Shown here: piece by piece, positions 7,652 through 14,795 of the stretch
How positions within the stretch are numbered: position 1 is the stretch's first letter
How the letters are laid out: every line of letters begins with the position of its first letter
Assembly (NCBI GenBank): GCA_016177205.1
Contig: JACOVS010000050.1
Span: forward strand, 1-19,067
Reading direction: 5' to 3'
From: Candidatus Aenigmatarchaeota archaeon
GTDB taxonomy: Archaea > Aenigmatarchaeota > Aenigmatarchaeia > JACPZZ01
DNA: 19,067 nucleotides
Position numbers and translations under genes: made by a program
The notes under the pieces: generated by a model
Databases searched by the model: none
Told to the model about the DNA's origin: nothing
The model's input: only the letters and a program-made list of their open reading frames with translations

Positions 7652-8699
7652 TCGACACCCTTCTTGCCCAGTCGATAAAATCCTTCCTTACGCTTTCTAT
7701 GCCGGTTCTCATCGAGGACGGGTTTATGGCGGCCATGCTCCCGGCGTAATCGAAATCAGCCTCAGGCAGCGCCAGGTGCGACAGCGTCTTGAACTCGGCC
7801 ACCAGCCTGTTGCTTTCACACACCACGCCCTGCACACCCTTCGAGACCAGCGAACCGATAACATCGCGCGATATGCCCGCGTTGCCCAGGAATATTATCC
7901 ACCTGTCCTTCAGATCGTAGCCTTCAACAACCCTCAACGAATCCTTCCTGAAATCTGCCGCGACAACAGCAGGGATCCAGCCCGACGCCAGCCTGCGGAA
8001 AATCCTCCCCGCAGATTTAACAGCGCCTTCGGCCTTGCTTGCCCGCAACTTCGCGGCAAGCAGCTCCTTTTCGAGCCTTAATTCTTTTGCCGTGGGCCCG
8101 TCGCGTCGCTGGGCATGGACGGTTTTGCCTTTCCTGTAAAAATCCAGCGTCCTGCGCAGCACTCTTATCTCTTTCACCCTGTCCTCCAGCATTTTCCCGG
8201 GATCTTTATCAGGCTCTTTATTTCCGGCTGCGTTCGCCGAGTCCACGGCGTCCTTTATGCTTGGTGCGCCCTTTAAAAAAATGTTTTTTGCCTCGTCCGC
8301 GAGTGCGCCCTGCGCCAGCGTGTCTATTTTTCCAAAATCCTCCCTGAATTTTTCAAACGCGATTAATGCGGCTGCGTAAGCGTCGCGTTCGTGGTCGTTT
8401 CGCATCAAACCCCTGCCCATGCGCGCCTTTTTTATAGCCGTAATCATTTCCGGCGGGTAATGCAGCCTTGCCCCGAACGCCGAGGCGATCCGTTGCACGA
8501 GCCTCGGCGGCGGATTGACGTCGCTGGAAACAATTACCGGCTCGCCCGTCGCCGAGATGTAGCTTATTATGTCGCCGAAAGAAAAGAATTTCCTGCTTTT
8601 CGCGTCCACTATTCTGCCGTCCAAGCCCAGCATAACCACTGCGGTAGTGACTCCCGGGTCAATTCCGACTATCAGTTTTTGCCTCACCAGAGTTATCAC
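7644..8699 (-). CDS. DUF460 (COG2433) RNase H-fold protein
   Basis: A 351-residue protein. The N-terminal domain (about 8-115) is RuvC/YqgF-like, with acidic residues at the usual places: Asp14 in IVGIDPG, Asp60 in VSSDVNPP and an Asp in NDHERDAYAAAL near residue 105. A charged coiled-coil region (about 165-235) and a compact C-terminal domain follow. Known archaeal DUF460 proteins have this order but are usually much longer (about 600 residues), so this is a shortened form. It is predicted to act on nucleic acids; its function is not established. The start is GTG 8699; a second GTG at 8687 is also possible. TATATTTAA (8729-8737) lies about 34 nt upstream. Confidence 0.8.
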   Translation of the reverse strand: MITLVRQKLIVGIDPGVTTAVVMLGLDGRIVDAKSRKFFSFGDIISYISATGEPVIVSSDVNPPPRLVQRIASAFGARLHYPPEMITAIKKARMGRGLMRNDHERDAYAAALIAFEKFREDFGKIDTLAQGALADEAKNIFLKGAPSIKDAVDSANAAGNKEPDKDPGKMLEDRVKEIRVLRRTLDFYRKGKTVHAQRRDGPTAKELRLEKELLAAKLRASKAEGAVKSAGRIFRRLASGWIPAVVAADFRKDSLRVVEGYDLKDRWIIFLGNAGISRDVIGSLVSKGVQGVVCESNRLVAEFKTLSHLALPEADFDYAGSMAAINPSSMRTGIESVRKDFIDWARRVSNA

Positions 8700-8729
8700 A
8701 TTGTATTGGAACTCCCTATACCATACATC

Positions 8730-8861
8730 TTAAATATACTTTTTTGCCACATATTCTTGAACCAATGGAGCGGAGAAATCCAGTTTTCCATTGACGGATT
8801 CGCGGTCAGCCGAGTTGACTATCCCGATGTGGTTATCGGTTAAAGGAACTGTGTTCCTCAT
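8730..8861 (-). CDS. Possible 43-residue small protein
   Basis: This is the only candidate in the 233-nt gap between the DUF460 and XPF-nuclease genes. From ATG 8861 it reads MRNTVPLTDNHIGIVNSADR and on to a YVAKKYI end at TAA 8730. AATTTAAG (8881-8888, minus strand) lies about 24 nt before the ATG, as for leaderless genes here. The composition is protein-like, but I recognise no family and a chance frame of this length is quite possible. Its stop codon overlaps the TATA-like element of the DUF460 gene. Confidence 0.25.
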   Translation of the reverse strand: MRNTVPLTDNHIGIVNSADRESVNGKLDFSAPLVQEYVAKKYI

Positions 8862-8932
8862 GATTCCGATTTTGAAGGGACTTAAATTGTGCATCGCAGA
8901 CCACAAGCCCACATATTAAATGGGTAGCTGAC

Positions 8933-9598
8933 TCAATCCCCGTATTCAGATTCCAGTATCGACCTTATGCCTTTTGCGGTTAATTTACCCACGCCTTTCA
9001 CCTCGGTCAGGTCGCTCTCCGAAGCGCTGAAAACATCCGACGGCGACCCGAAGTGCTTTAACAGCCTTTCCGCCGTAACCTTGGAAACGTTCGGCAGCCC
9101 GGCAAGAAGGTATTCCTGCTTTTCCTTTAAGGTTTCCGTTTTCCTCTTGCCGCGTATGCTTGCCGGTTTTTTGTTGCCTTCCTGCTCGCGCTTGGCGATC
9201 CAGAACATCTGGGCAGCCGTCTCCTCGGGCCCGGTTGTGTGCAGCATCGGGATTTTGTAATCGGTTAGTACGCTCGCTATGGCCCCCCTTATCGAATTGG
9301 GGTGCATTTTGCTCAGTGAAAACAGGCCGTTGCCCTCCAGCACCAGCACGGGCGACCCGAAATTCCTGCTTAACCCTTCCAGCTGGGCGAAAAGCCTCCC
9401 GTCCTTTATTGAGTTGAGAAAATCTTCCGTTGTTTTCCTTTCAACCGCGACCCGGTCGGAAAGTATGTAATCGCCGACCTCTATGCTTCTCATTATAACC
9501 TGCGCGCCGTATGACTCGAGGAGCCTGCCTATGTCGCTGTCTTCACGGCTGTCCATGACTATCGAAACCTTTCCTGTGGGGATTATCATCTGGCCCAT
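8933..9598 (-). CDS. XPF/ERCC4-type structure-specific nuclease (nuclease half of Hef)
   Basis: Up to 221 residues. The ERCC4 nuclease domain (about 10-145) shows VMDSRED, then GDYILSD and the signature V-E53-R54-K55-x3-D59, followed by the DGRLFAQL helix. Two helix-hairpin-helix motifs lie near residues 165-217 (LPNVSKVTAERLLKHFGS and LTEVKGVGKLTAKGI). The enzyme cuts 3'-flap and fork structures, probably as a dimer. ATG 9598 overlaps the helicase gene by 13 nt; ATG 9589 would give a 4-nt ATGA overlap and only three fewer residues. In euryarchaeal Hef, helicase and nuclease are one chain; here they are separate, coupled genes. Confidence 0.9.
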   Translation of the reverse strand: MGQMIIPTGKVSIVMDSREDSDIGRLLESYGAQVIMRSIEVGDYILSDRVAVERKTTEDFLNSIKDGRLFAQLEGLSRNFGSPVLVLEGNGLFSLSKMHPNSIRGAIASVLTDYKIPMLHTTGPEETAAQMFWIAKREQEGNKKPASIRGKRKTETLKEKQEYLLAGLPNVSKVTAERLLKHFGSPSDVFSASESDLTEVKGVGKLTAKGIRSILESEYGD

Positions 9599-11139
9599 CT
9601 GTCAAGACCTTTCCCGAAATTCAGTTCTTTTCCCTGCATCCCGGTCAGTATGCTTTTCATCCTTCTTTCCTTATGATGCGATGACCAATAATAAGCTTCG
9701 TCCCGCGTATTTTTGGCTATCAAGACAAATATCTTTCCCTTTACGCTGCGGCCGACGCGGCCGCGCCTTTGTATGGATCTTATTTCCGAGGCTATCGGCT
9801 CGTAGAATATGGCAACATCAACCGCAGGTATATCCAGCCCTTCTTCAGAAATTGACGTTCCGATTAAACAGTTGTAATAGCCATCGCGAAACAGCTGCAG
9901 CCTTTTGATCTGCTCGGTCTGGGTTAACCCCTCGTCATAATCGCTTTTCGTCGCTTGTCCGATGAATGATACCGGTCTGGCGCCGCTTACGTTTTTTAGA
10001 AGCTGGGCAATGCGGTTTACAGTATTTCTGTAATTGGAGAAGATTATTAATTTCGCTTCTTTGTTTTCAGCGAAAACCTTTTTAACTATCTTTGCCAGTT
10101 CGTCCATCTTCGGATGCTCGGCGCCTTTTTTTAACAGTTCTTCGGCTTTCTTCATGCACAATTTTATTTCTTCGTCGGACATAATCCGCTTTACGGCGCG
10201 TGTTTTTCCTTCTTCGGCGTCGGCGGCCATTTTTTTCAGGTAGCTAAACAGTGCGCCCAGTCCCTGGCTTTCTATCATTTCAAGCGCATGCTCGACCTTC
10301 AACAGCTCTGCTATCATGGAGACTGCGAAAAACGCAGACTTGTCCCCGCGCCTTATCCTTTCCTGCATTTGCCTTTGTAATTCTATTAGCCGGCCTTTGC
10401 CCATGTTAACCGAAAGCGTGTCTATTTTTTTGCCCCTTTTTTCTATGTAATTTTTTAATATATCGCGGACCTCTTCGAAATCCCTTGGCAGCTCAACAAA
10501 AACCCATTCCACGTCCTTTTCTTTGACATACGGGGCAACATCGGCATCGGTTTCAAGGCGGATCTCAACAGCCTCTATTCCCAGCTCCGCGCACATCCGG
10601 TTAATCTTTTCCCTGGAAGAGCCGGGCGACGCCGTTAAGGCTAGTATGCGCCCGTTCTTCGAGATTTTTAAAAACTCCTGCGCTATTTCCGAGTATGCGT
10701 ATGCGCCTCGCGCGCGGTGCACTTCGTCCAGCACAAGCAGCGAAAATTTATCCAAATCTATGTATTCGTTGGCGATGTCGTTTTTTACCACCTGCGGTGT
10801 TGCGAATATGATCTTTTTCCTGTAAAGGAATTCGCGGTTAATCGGGTCGACAAAACCCGTAATCGATTCTATCTCATTTTCCGGGACATTGAAAAATTTC
10901 TCAAAAGATTTTTTATGCTGCATCACCAGCGGCCTGGTCGGGGCTAAAAACAAAATCCGCTTGTCCGGCTGTTTCTGCAGCGTGTGCGCTACAACCATTG
11001 CCGATAAGGCCGTTTTTCCCAACCCTGTCGGTAAAACAACAAGGGTGTTCCTGCTTATCGCGGTCGCCAGTATCTTTTCCTGGTATACGCGGGATTCTAT
11101 CGAATTCGGTTTAATCAGGGGGTGGTCTATGTACGCCAC
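9586..11139 (-). CDS. Hef-type superfamily 2 DNA helicase (FANCM-like)
   Basis: A 517-residue ATP-dependent fork/branch DNA helicase. The N-terminal HPLIKPNSIESRVYQ motif is characteristic of Hef. It has Walker A P37-T-G-L-G-K-T43, Walker B DEVH at 138-141, TAS motif III near 165, and C-terminal motif VI QRRGRVGR near residue 455. An insert of charged helices between the two RecA lobes (about 200-330) corresponds to the fork-binding thumb-like domain of Hef. It stops at the point where fused Hef continues into a linker and nuclease; the nuclease is the next gene. The start is GTG 11139; an ATTAAT element about 22-25 nt upstream suggests its own leaderless promoter. Confidence 0.92.
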   Translation of the reverse strand: MAYIDHPLIKPNSIESRVYQEKILATAISRNTLVVLPTGLGKTALSAMVVAHTLQKQPDKRILFLAPTRPLVMQHKKSFEKFFNVPENEIESITGFVDPINREFLYRKKIIFATPQVVKNDIANEYIDLDKFSLLVLDEVHRARGAYAYSEIAQEFLKISKNGRILALTASPGSSREKINRMCAELGIEAVEIRLETDADVAPYVKEKDVEWVFVELPRDFEEVRDILKNYIEKRGKKIDTLSVNMGKGRLIELQRQMQERIRRGDKSAFFAVSMIAELLKVEHALEMIESQGLGALFSYLKKMAADAEEGKTRAVKRIMSDEEIKLCMKKAEELLKKGAEHPKMDELAKIVKKVFAENKEAKLIIFSNYRNTVNRIAQLLKNVSGARPVSFIGQATKSDYDEGLTQTEQIKRLQLFRDGYYNCLIGTSISEEGLDIPAVDVAIFYEPIASEIRSIQRRGRVGRSVKGKIFVLIAKNTRDEAYYWSSHHKERRMKSILTGMQGKELNFGKGLDRWAR

Positions 11140-11217
11140 AAAGTAGATTCTACTGTTTGATTAATGTGCTTACCGGCCGCCCATACCGGTGATCATGGCA
11201 AAGGGAATCCAGGCGTA

Positions 11218-12492
11218 TCAGGCCTTTTGCTGATCGTTTTTGATGGCGATCGGGCTGCCGCCCGCATGCCAGCTCGTTCTCGGGCGGACGACCATGCCGT
11301 ACAGTTTCTCGGAATTGTCGTCCAGTATTATCGCGGTGCCTTTCCACTTCGGCAGGTCGTCTATGCTCCTCTGTATGTTGCTCAAAAGATAGGTTTGCAT
11401 GACAGTTTCCAGGGCTTTGATGTCCTGTTCCGATGTTAATCTGTGCGACAGCACAACATCGGTTTGCGATAGTGCGTCCGGATGCAGCTTGTAGGGTTGC
11501 TGCGTTATGAAAACGGTTGATATGCCCGGCTCTCTGCCAAGTTTAACGAGTGTCAATAAAGCGTCTGACGAGGTTGTTTTGGCGTCGTTCGGTAAAAATT
11601 GGTGTGCTTCGTCCATCATGAGCCAGATCATCGGTAATTCGGATTTCTCCTCGCCCAGCATGGATCTGGCCTCCTCGCCCTTTCTCGCTGTAAGGCGTGC
11701 CTGGTATATTTTTTTGGAAATCAGGCTCACGAAAAGGTTTTTGGTCGCCCAGCCTTCGTAGTGTGAGATATCTATAACCGATATCGACCCCGGCCTGAAC
11801 ATCTCTTCAAGGGATATTTTATCCTTTCCGAATATGCCCCAGCCTTCTATGTTTTCAAACAGGCCTCTTAGCACGTCTTTGTGCTTCTGTTCGGCGCGGT
11901 TGTCCGAACTTATCTCCGATATTATCTCTCTTATGCCGTACGCATCGCTTCGCGCTTTCAGGTTTTTTATGGCGCGGCCGAGCAGGACGCCGGCGTCGCT
12001 GAAAGCCTCTATGTTAAAGGTTATCGCCCAGTCCTCCGCGGAAAACTCGCCCGCAGGCAGTGAAATAGTGTAATCCCAAAGTATGCCCGCGGATTCAAAT
12101 TCAGCCGCCCTGCCTTGCGGCACGAAAAGTTTAATGTCAACACCCTTCGGCTTTAACTCCCATTTTCTCAGCAGTTCAGAGTCCTTCTCATTGGGGCTTT
12201 TCATAGACCAGTAAATCCCCATAGGGTCGATGATTATCACGGCAAGATTTTTCCTCAGTTCTTCGGGCAAATTTGCAACTTCTTCTGCTATGACCCCCGC
12301 ACTGTAACTTTTGCCGCTCCCGCGTTTTCCGCAAATCAGCATCACATGTGGCCGCACAAGATCGAGAAGTATTTTACTTGTAGTGTGCGCGTCTTCCCCA
12401 AGACCGACAATATGTTTTCCTATGTACGCGGTCCCGAGAGCGCCGTATTTTTTTAAATCGTCCTGGGTCCTTCCTACCACGATTTCGTACAT
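11218..12492 (-). CDS. HerA-type DNA translocase/ATPase (DUF87)
   Basis: A 424-residue HerA/FtsK-superfamily ATPase. It has a short N-terminal beta barrel-like region (HAS-like, about 1-45), Walker A G55-K-R-G-S-G-K-S62, Walker B IWLMMDEAHQFLP near residue 295 with the catalytic Glu in DEAH, and the downstream ITQQP and LSHRLTS motifs typical of the family. HerA proteins form hexamers that pump DNA and usually work with the nuclease NurA in end resection. No NurA gene is in the window; the downstream genes are Hef helicase and XPF nuclease. ATG 12492 is the start, with no ribosome binding site, so a leaderless mRNA is likely (TTTATTA near 12521-12527). Confidence 0.8.
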   Translation of the reverse strand: MYEIVVGRTQDDLKKYGALGTAYIGKHIVGLGEDAHTTSKILLDLVRPHVMLICGKRGSGKSYSAGVIAEEVANLPEELRKNLAVIIIDPMGIYWSMKSPNEKDSELLRKWELKPKGVDIKLFVPQGRAAEFESAGILWDYTISLPAGEFSAEDWAITFNIEAFSDAGVLLGRAIKNLKARSDAYGIREIISEISSDNRAEQKHKDVLRGLFENIEGWGIFGKDKISLEEMFRPGSISVIDISHYEGWATKNLFVSLISKKIYQARLTARKGEEARSMLGEEKSELPMIWLMMDEAHQFLPNDAKTTSSDALLTLVKLGREPGISTVFITQQPYKLHPDALSQTDVVLSHRLTSEQDIKALETVMQTYLLSNIQRSIDDLPKWKGTAIILDDNSEKLYGMVVRPRTSWHAGGSPIAIKNDQQKA

Positions 12493-12588
12493 GCCAATTA
12501 GAAATTAGGTTGGCGACGTAATAAATCATTGTTTTGAAAGCCACTAAACAGGGCTACAAGATAGTCGTCAGAAAGTCCATGTAAAAAA

Positions 12589-12597
12589 GTTAATAAA
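12589..12597 (+). promoter_or_regulatory. TATA-like box of the CTP synthase gene
   Basis: GTTAATAAA is the best TATA-like element in the 159-nt divergent region between the HerA and CTP synthase genes. It predicts transcription start near 12620, giving a leader of about 30 nt. Confidence 0.35.
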
Positions 12598-12619
12598 GCT
12601 AGGCTGCGTTTCTGTAGAT

Positions 12620-12636
12620 GATAACGGAATATTATC
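12620..12636 (+). other. Small hairpin in the predicted pyrG leader
   Basis: GATAA (12620-12624) can pair with TTATC (12632-12636) around a 7-nt loop. It sits at the predicted 5' end of the mRNA, just before the GGGGGTGA ribosome binding site (12640-12647). It could affect initiation, but with only five pairs this is weak. Confidence 0.25.
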
Positions 12637-12651
12637 GACGGGGGTGAAAAG

Positions 12652-14297
12652 ATAACCAACTATGTTTTCGTCACGGGCGGTGTGGTAAGCGGTTTAGGGA
12701 AGGGCATAACGACCGCGTCTCTTGGTCGCGTTCTCAAATCCAAAGGGTTCAGTGTGACTGCTGTCAAAATAGATCCATATCGGTTCTGATTTCAGAATCG
12801 AGGATATACATCAACGTTGACGCCGGCACACTGCGACCTACGGAACACGGCGAGGTCTGGGTCACTGAAGACGGCGGCGAGATAGACCAGGATTTGGGTC
12901 ATTACGAAAGGTTTCTTGACGTGACAATAAGCAGGGACCACAACATAACAACTGGGCAGGTTTATCGCGAGGTTATTGAAAAAGAGCGCCGCGGCGGATT
13001 CCTGGGCAAGACCGTTGAGGTAATACCCCATATACCCGACGAAGTAAAAAGAAGGATAAAAAACGCCGCAAACAGTACAAAGGCGGATTTTGTCATTGTA
13101 GAAATTGGCGGAGTTGTGGGCGACTACCAGAACATACTTTTTTTGGAGGCGGCGCGGCAGATAAAGTTTGACGGCGAAAAGGCGATTTTCGTCCATGTCG
13201 GATTTCTTCCCGTCCTTCATCACCTGGGCGAAATGAAGTCGAAGCCCCTGCAGCATTCCGTGCGCGCACTGATGCAGACAGGCATAATCCCGGATTTCAT
13301 CGTGTGCCGGTCCGAACAGCCCGTTGACGATGTGCGGAAAGAGAAGATAGCCATGTTCTGCAATGTAAGGGAGAATGACATCATATCCAACCCTGATGTG
13401 GATAATGTTTACGAATTGCCCCTGCTTTTCGAGGGGCAGAAATTCGGGGAAAAAGTGCTTGAGAAACTGGGTCTCAAGCCAACAGGCAGCGACATGAAAG
13501 AGTGGCGTGAGGCCGTCGCAAGCATGAAAAACGCCCGGGGAACCGTAAAAATAGGCATTGTCGGGAAATATTTTGACATCGGCGATTACAAGCTTTCAGA
13601 TTCCTACATATCGGTTATAGAGGCTGTGAAGCACGCGTCAGCCCGGCACGGCGTAAAGCCGGACATTGTCTGGATAGACTCCAAGGATTTTGAAAAAAAT
13701 CCGGAAAAGCTTGGCCTGTTGTCCGGGCTAAACGGCGTTATTGTGCCGGGCGGTTTCGGCGGCAGCGGCGTGGAAGGAAAAATATCCGCGATAAAATACG
13801 CGCGCGAAAACAACATCCCCTTCTTTGGCCTGTGTTACGGCTTGCAGCTCGCCGTGATCGAGTTCGCCCGCAATGTGTGCGGTTTGAAAGGCGCCAACAG
13901 CACCGAGATCGACGAAAAAACGCCGCACCCCGTTATCGACATTTTACCGGAGCAGAAAAAAATAATCGAGGGCAGGAACTACGGCGCAACCATGCGCCTC
14001 GGCGGCCAGCTGGTTCACATCAAAAATGGCACGCTTGCCGGAAAACTTTACGGCAAAGACTCTGTTACTGAGAGATTCCGCCACCGCTACGAAATATCAC
14101 CGCAATACGTGGAAACTTTGGAAAAAAACGGTTTTATTTTATCAGGGTCGACGCCCGACGGCAGGATAAAACAGATCGGCGAACTGCCGGGCAAAAAATT
14201 CTTTGTCGGGACGCAGTTCCATCCCGAGTTCACGTCAAGGCTGACAGCGCCAAACCCCCTCTTCGAGGGTTTCATACGGGCGTGCATAGGAAAATAG
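12652..14297 (+). CDS. pyrG: CTP synthase, interrupted by a 29-nt bulge-helix-bulge intron
   Basis: CTP synthase makes CTP from UTP, ATP and glutamine. Read as exons 12652-12778 and 12808-14297, it encodes 538 residues, the normal size. Exon 1 gives TNYVFVTGGVVSGLGKGITT (P-loop) through K-I-D-P. The Tyr43 codon is split (T / AC), and exon 2 continues I-N-V-D-A-G-T and E-I-D-Q-D-L-G-H-Y-E-R-F (Mg/ATP site). The C-terminal glutamine amidotransferase domain has the nucleophile Cys in GLCYGLQ and His/Glu in GTQFHPEF. Without splicing, the frame meets TGA at 12787-12789. No ATG, GTG or TTG is in frame at the 5' end; the best-placed codon is ATA 12652, 4 nt after GGGGGTGA. The stop lies 3 nt from the convergent SET gene. 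Confidence 0.9.
12779..12807 (+). other. Predicted BHB (archaeal splicing endonuclease) intron in pyrG
   Basis: 29 nt interrupt the conserved DPYINVD motif. Predicted fold: exon ATCC 12773-12776 pairs with GGAT 12802-12805 (4 bp). The bulges are ATA 12777-12779 and ATA 12806-12808, each 3 nt. The inner helix is TCGGTTCTG 12780-12788 with CAGAATCGA 12793-12801 (9 bp, one G-U pair), closed by the loop ATTT. Cutting after the second base of each bulge (12778/12779 and 12807/12808) releases exactly 29 nt and joins T to AC, giving Tyr and restoring the frame. The outer helix is weak: only G12772-C12809, then after an internal loop 12763-12767 with 12817-12821. This corresponds to the relaxed HBh' form of the motif. 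Confidence 0.85.
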
Positions 14298-14300
14298 AAG

Positions 14301-14765
14301 TTACGCCCGCAACAGCTTAACAAGGCTCCTGGCAGATTTCAGCAACGCAACCCTCCCCGTATAGCCGCGGATGTATTTGCCTGACAGTTTGTCATAAAAA
14401 TTGTCGTTGTCGTCAACGGCCAAAAAATACCGGTAGTCCACTGTCAACTCTTCGCCGGGCTTTATGTCCCGCGTTGCGAAACAAGCGCCGCAATGGTAAA
14501 GCATTGTGGGTTTTTCCGAATGGTTGATGAAATCCTCGTTATCCAGGCTTTTTTTGTACACAAAATAATCCCTGGCGAGGCGCACGATGGTTTGCTTTAT
14601 AATTCTGCTGCTCCTTCCCAGTTCCGCGACATGGTTCTCCCTGGTTATCAGAACGCCCACGCTTAAGAGGGCTATAACCGAGCCTTTTCTTATGCGCTCC
14701 AGCGAAAATACGCCCTTCCCGTGAATGCCGGATTTTTTCACCCTGGTTTTTACGAGAAATGTCAT
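14301..14765 (-). CDS. SET-domain protein (probable protein lysine methyltransferase)
   Basis: A 154-residue protein, nearly all SET domain. The N-terminal strand-turn motif SGIHGKGVFSLERIRKG (about 12-28), the SAM/pseudoknot motif FINHSEKPT (79-87, with the N-H-S triplet) and the catalytic-end motif GEELTVDYRYF (104-114, Tyr111) are all in order. SET enzymes transfer methyl groups from S-adenosylmethionine to protein lysines; in archaea chromatin-like proteins are a candidate substrate. There is no Cys-rich post-SET zinc site. It is the third gene downstream of SpeD and SpeE on the same strand (30-nt gap to speE), so it may be co-transcribed with the polyamine genes. Confidence 0.85.
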   Translation of the reverse strand: MTFLVKTRVKKSGIHGKGVFSLERIRKGSVIALLSVGVLITRENHVAELGRSSRIIKQTIVRLARDYFVYKKSLDNEDFINHSEKPTMLYHCGACFATRDIKPGEELTVDYRYFLAVDDNDNFYDKLSGKYIRGYTGRVALLKSARSLVKLLRA

Positions 14766-14795
14766 GGTATCAACGCCGATTTTACGGACGCCGGT

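Noticed and set aside
8795..8862. C/D box RNA on the minus strand (ATGAGGA and CTGA motifs)
   Set aside because: The C-box variant is poor, there are no clear C'/D' boxes and no terminal stem.
11140..11217. Structured RNA between the HerA and Hef genes (ACCGG/CCGGT)
   Set aside because: It is only a 5-bp stem with a 9-nt loop; this is too weak, and the stretch more likely just holds the Hef promoter.
12618..12656. A second BHB intron of 31 nt at the 5' end of the CTP synthase gene
   Set aside because: Removing 31 nt between the two GATAAC copies would give an ATG in frame. However, every permitted cut position I tested lacks the 4-bp helix between 3-nt bulges, so there is no structural support.
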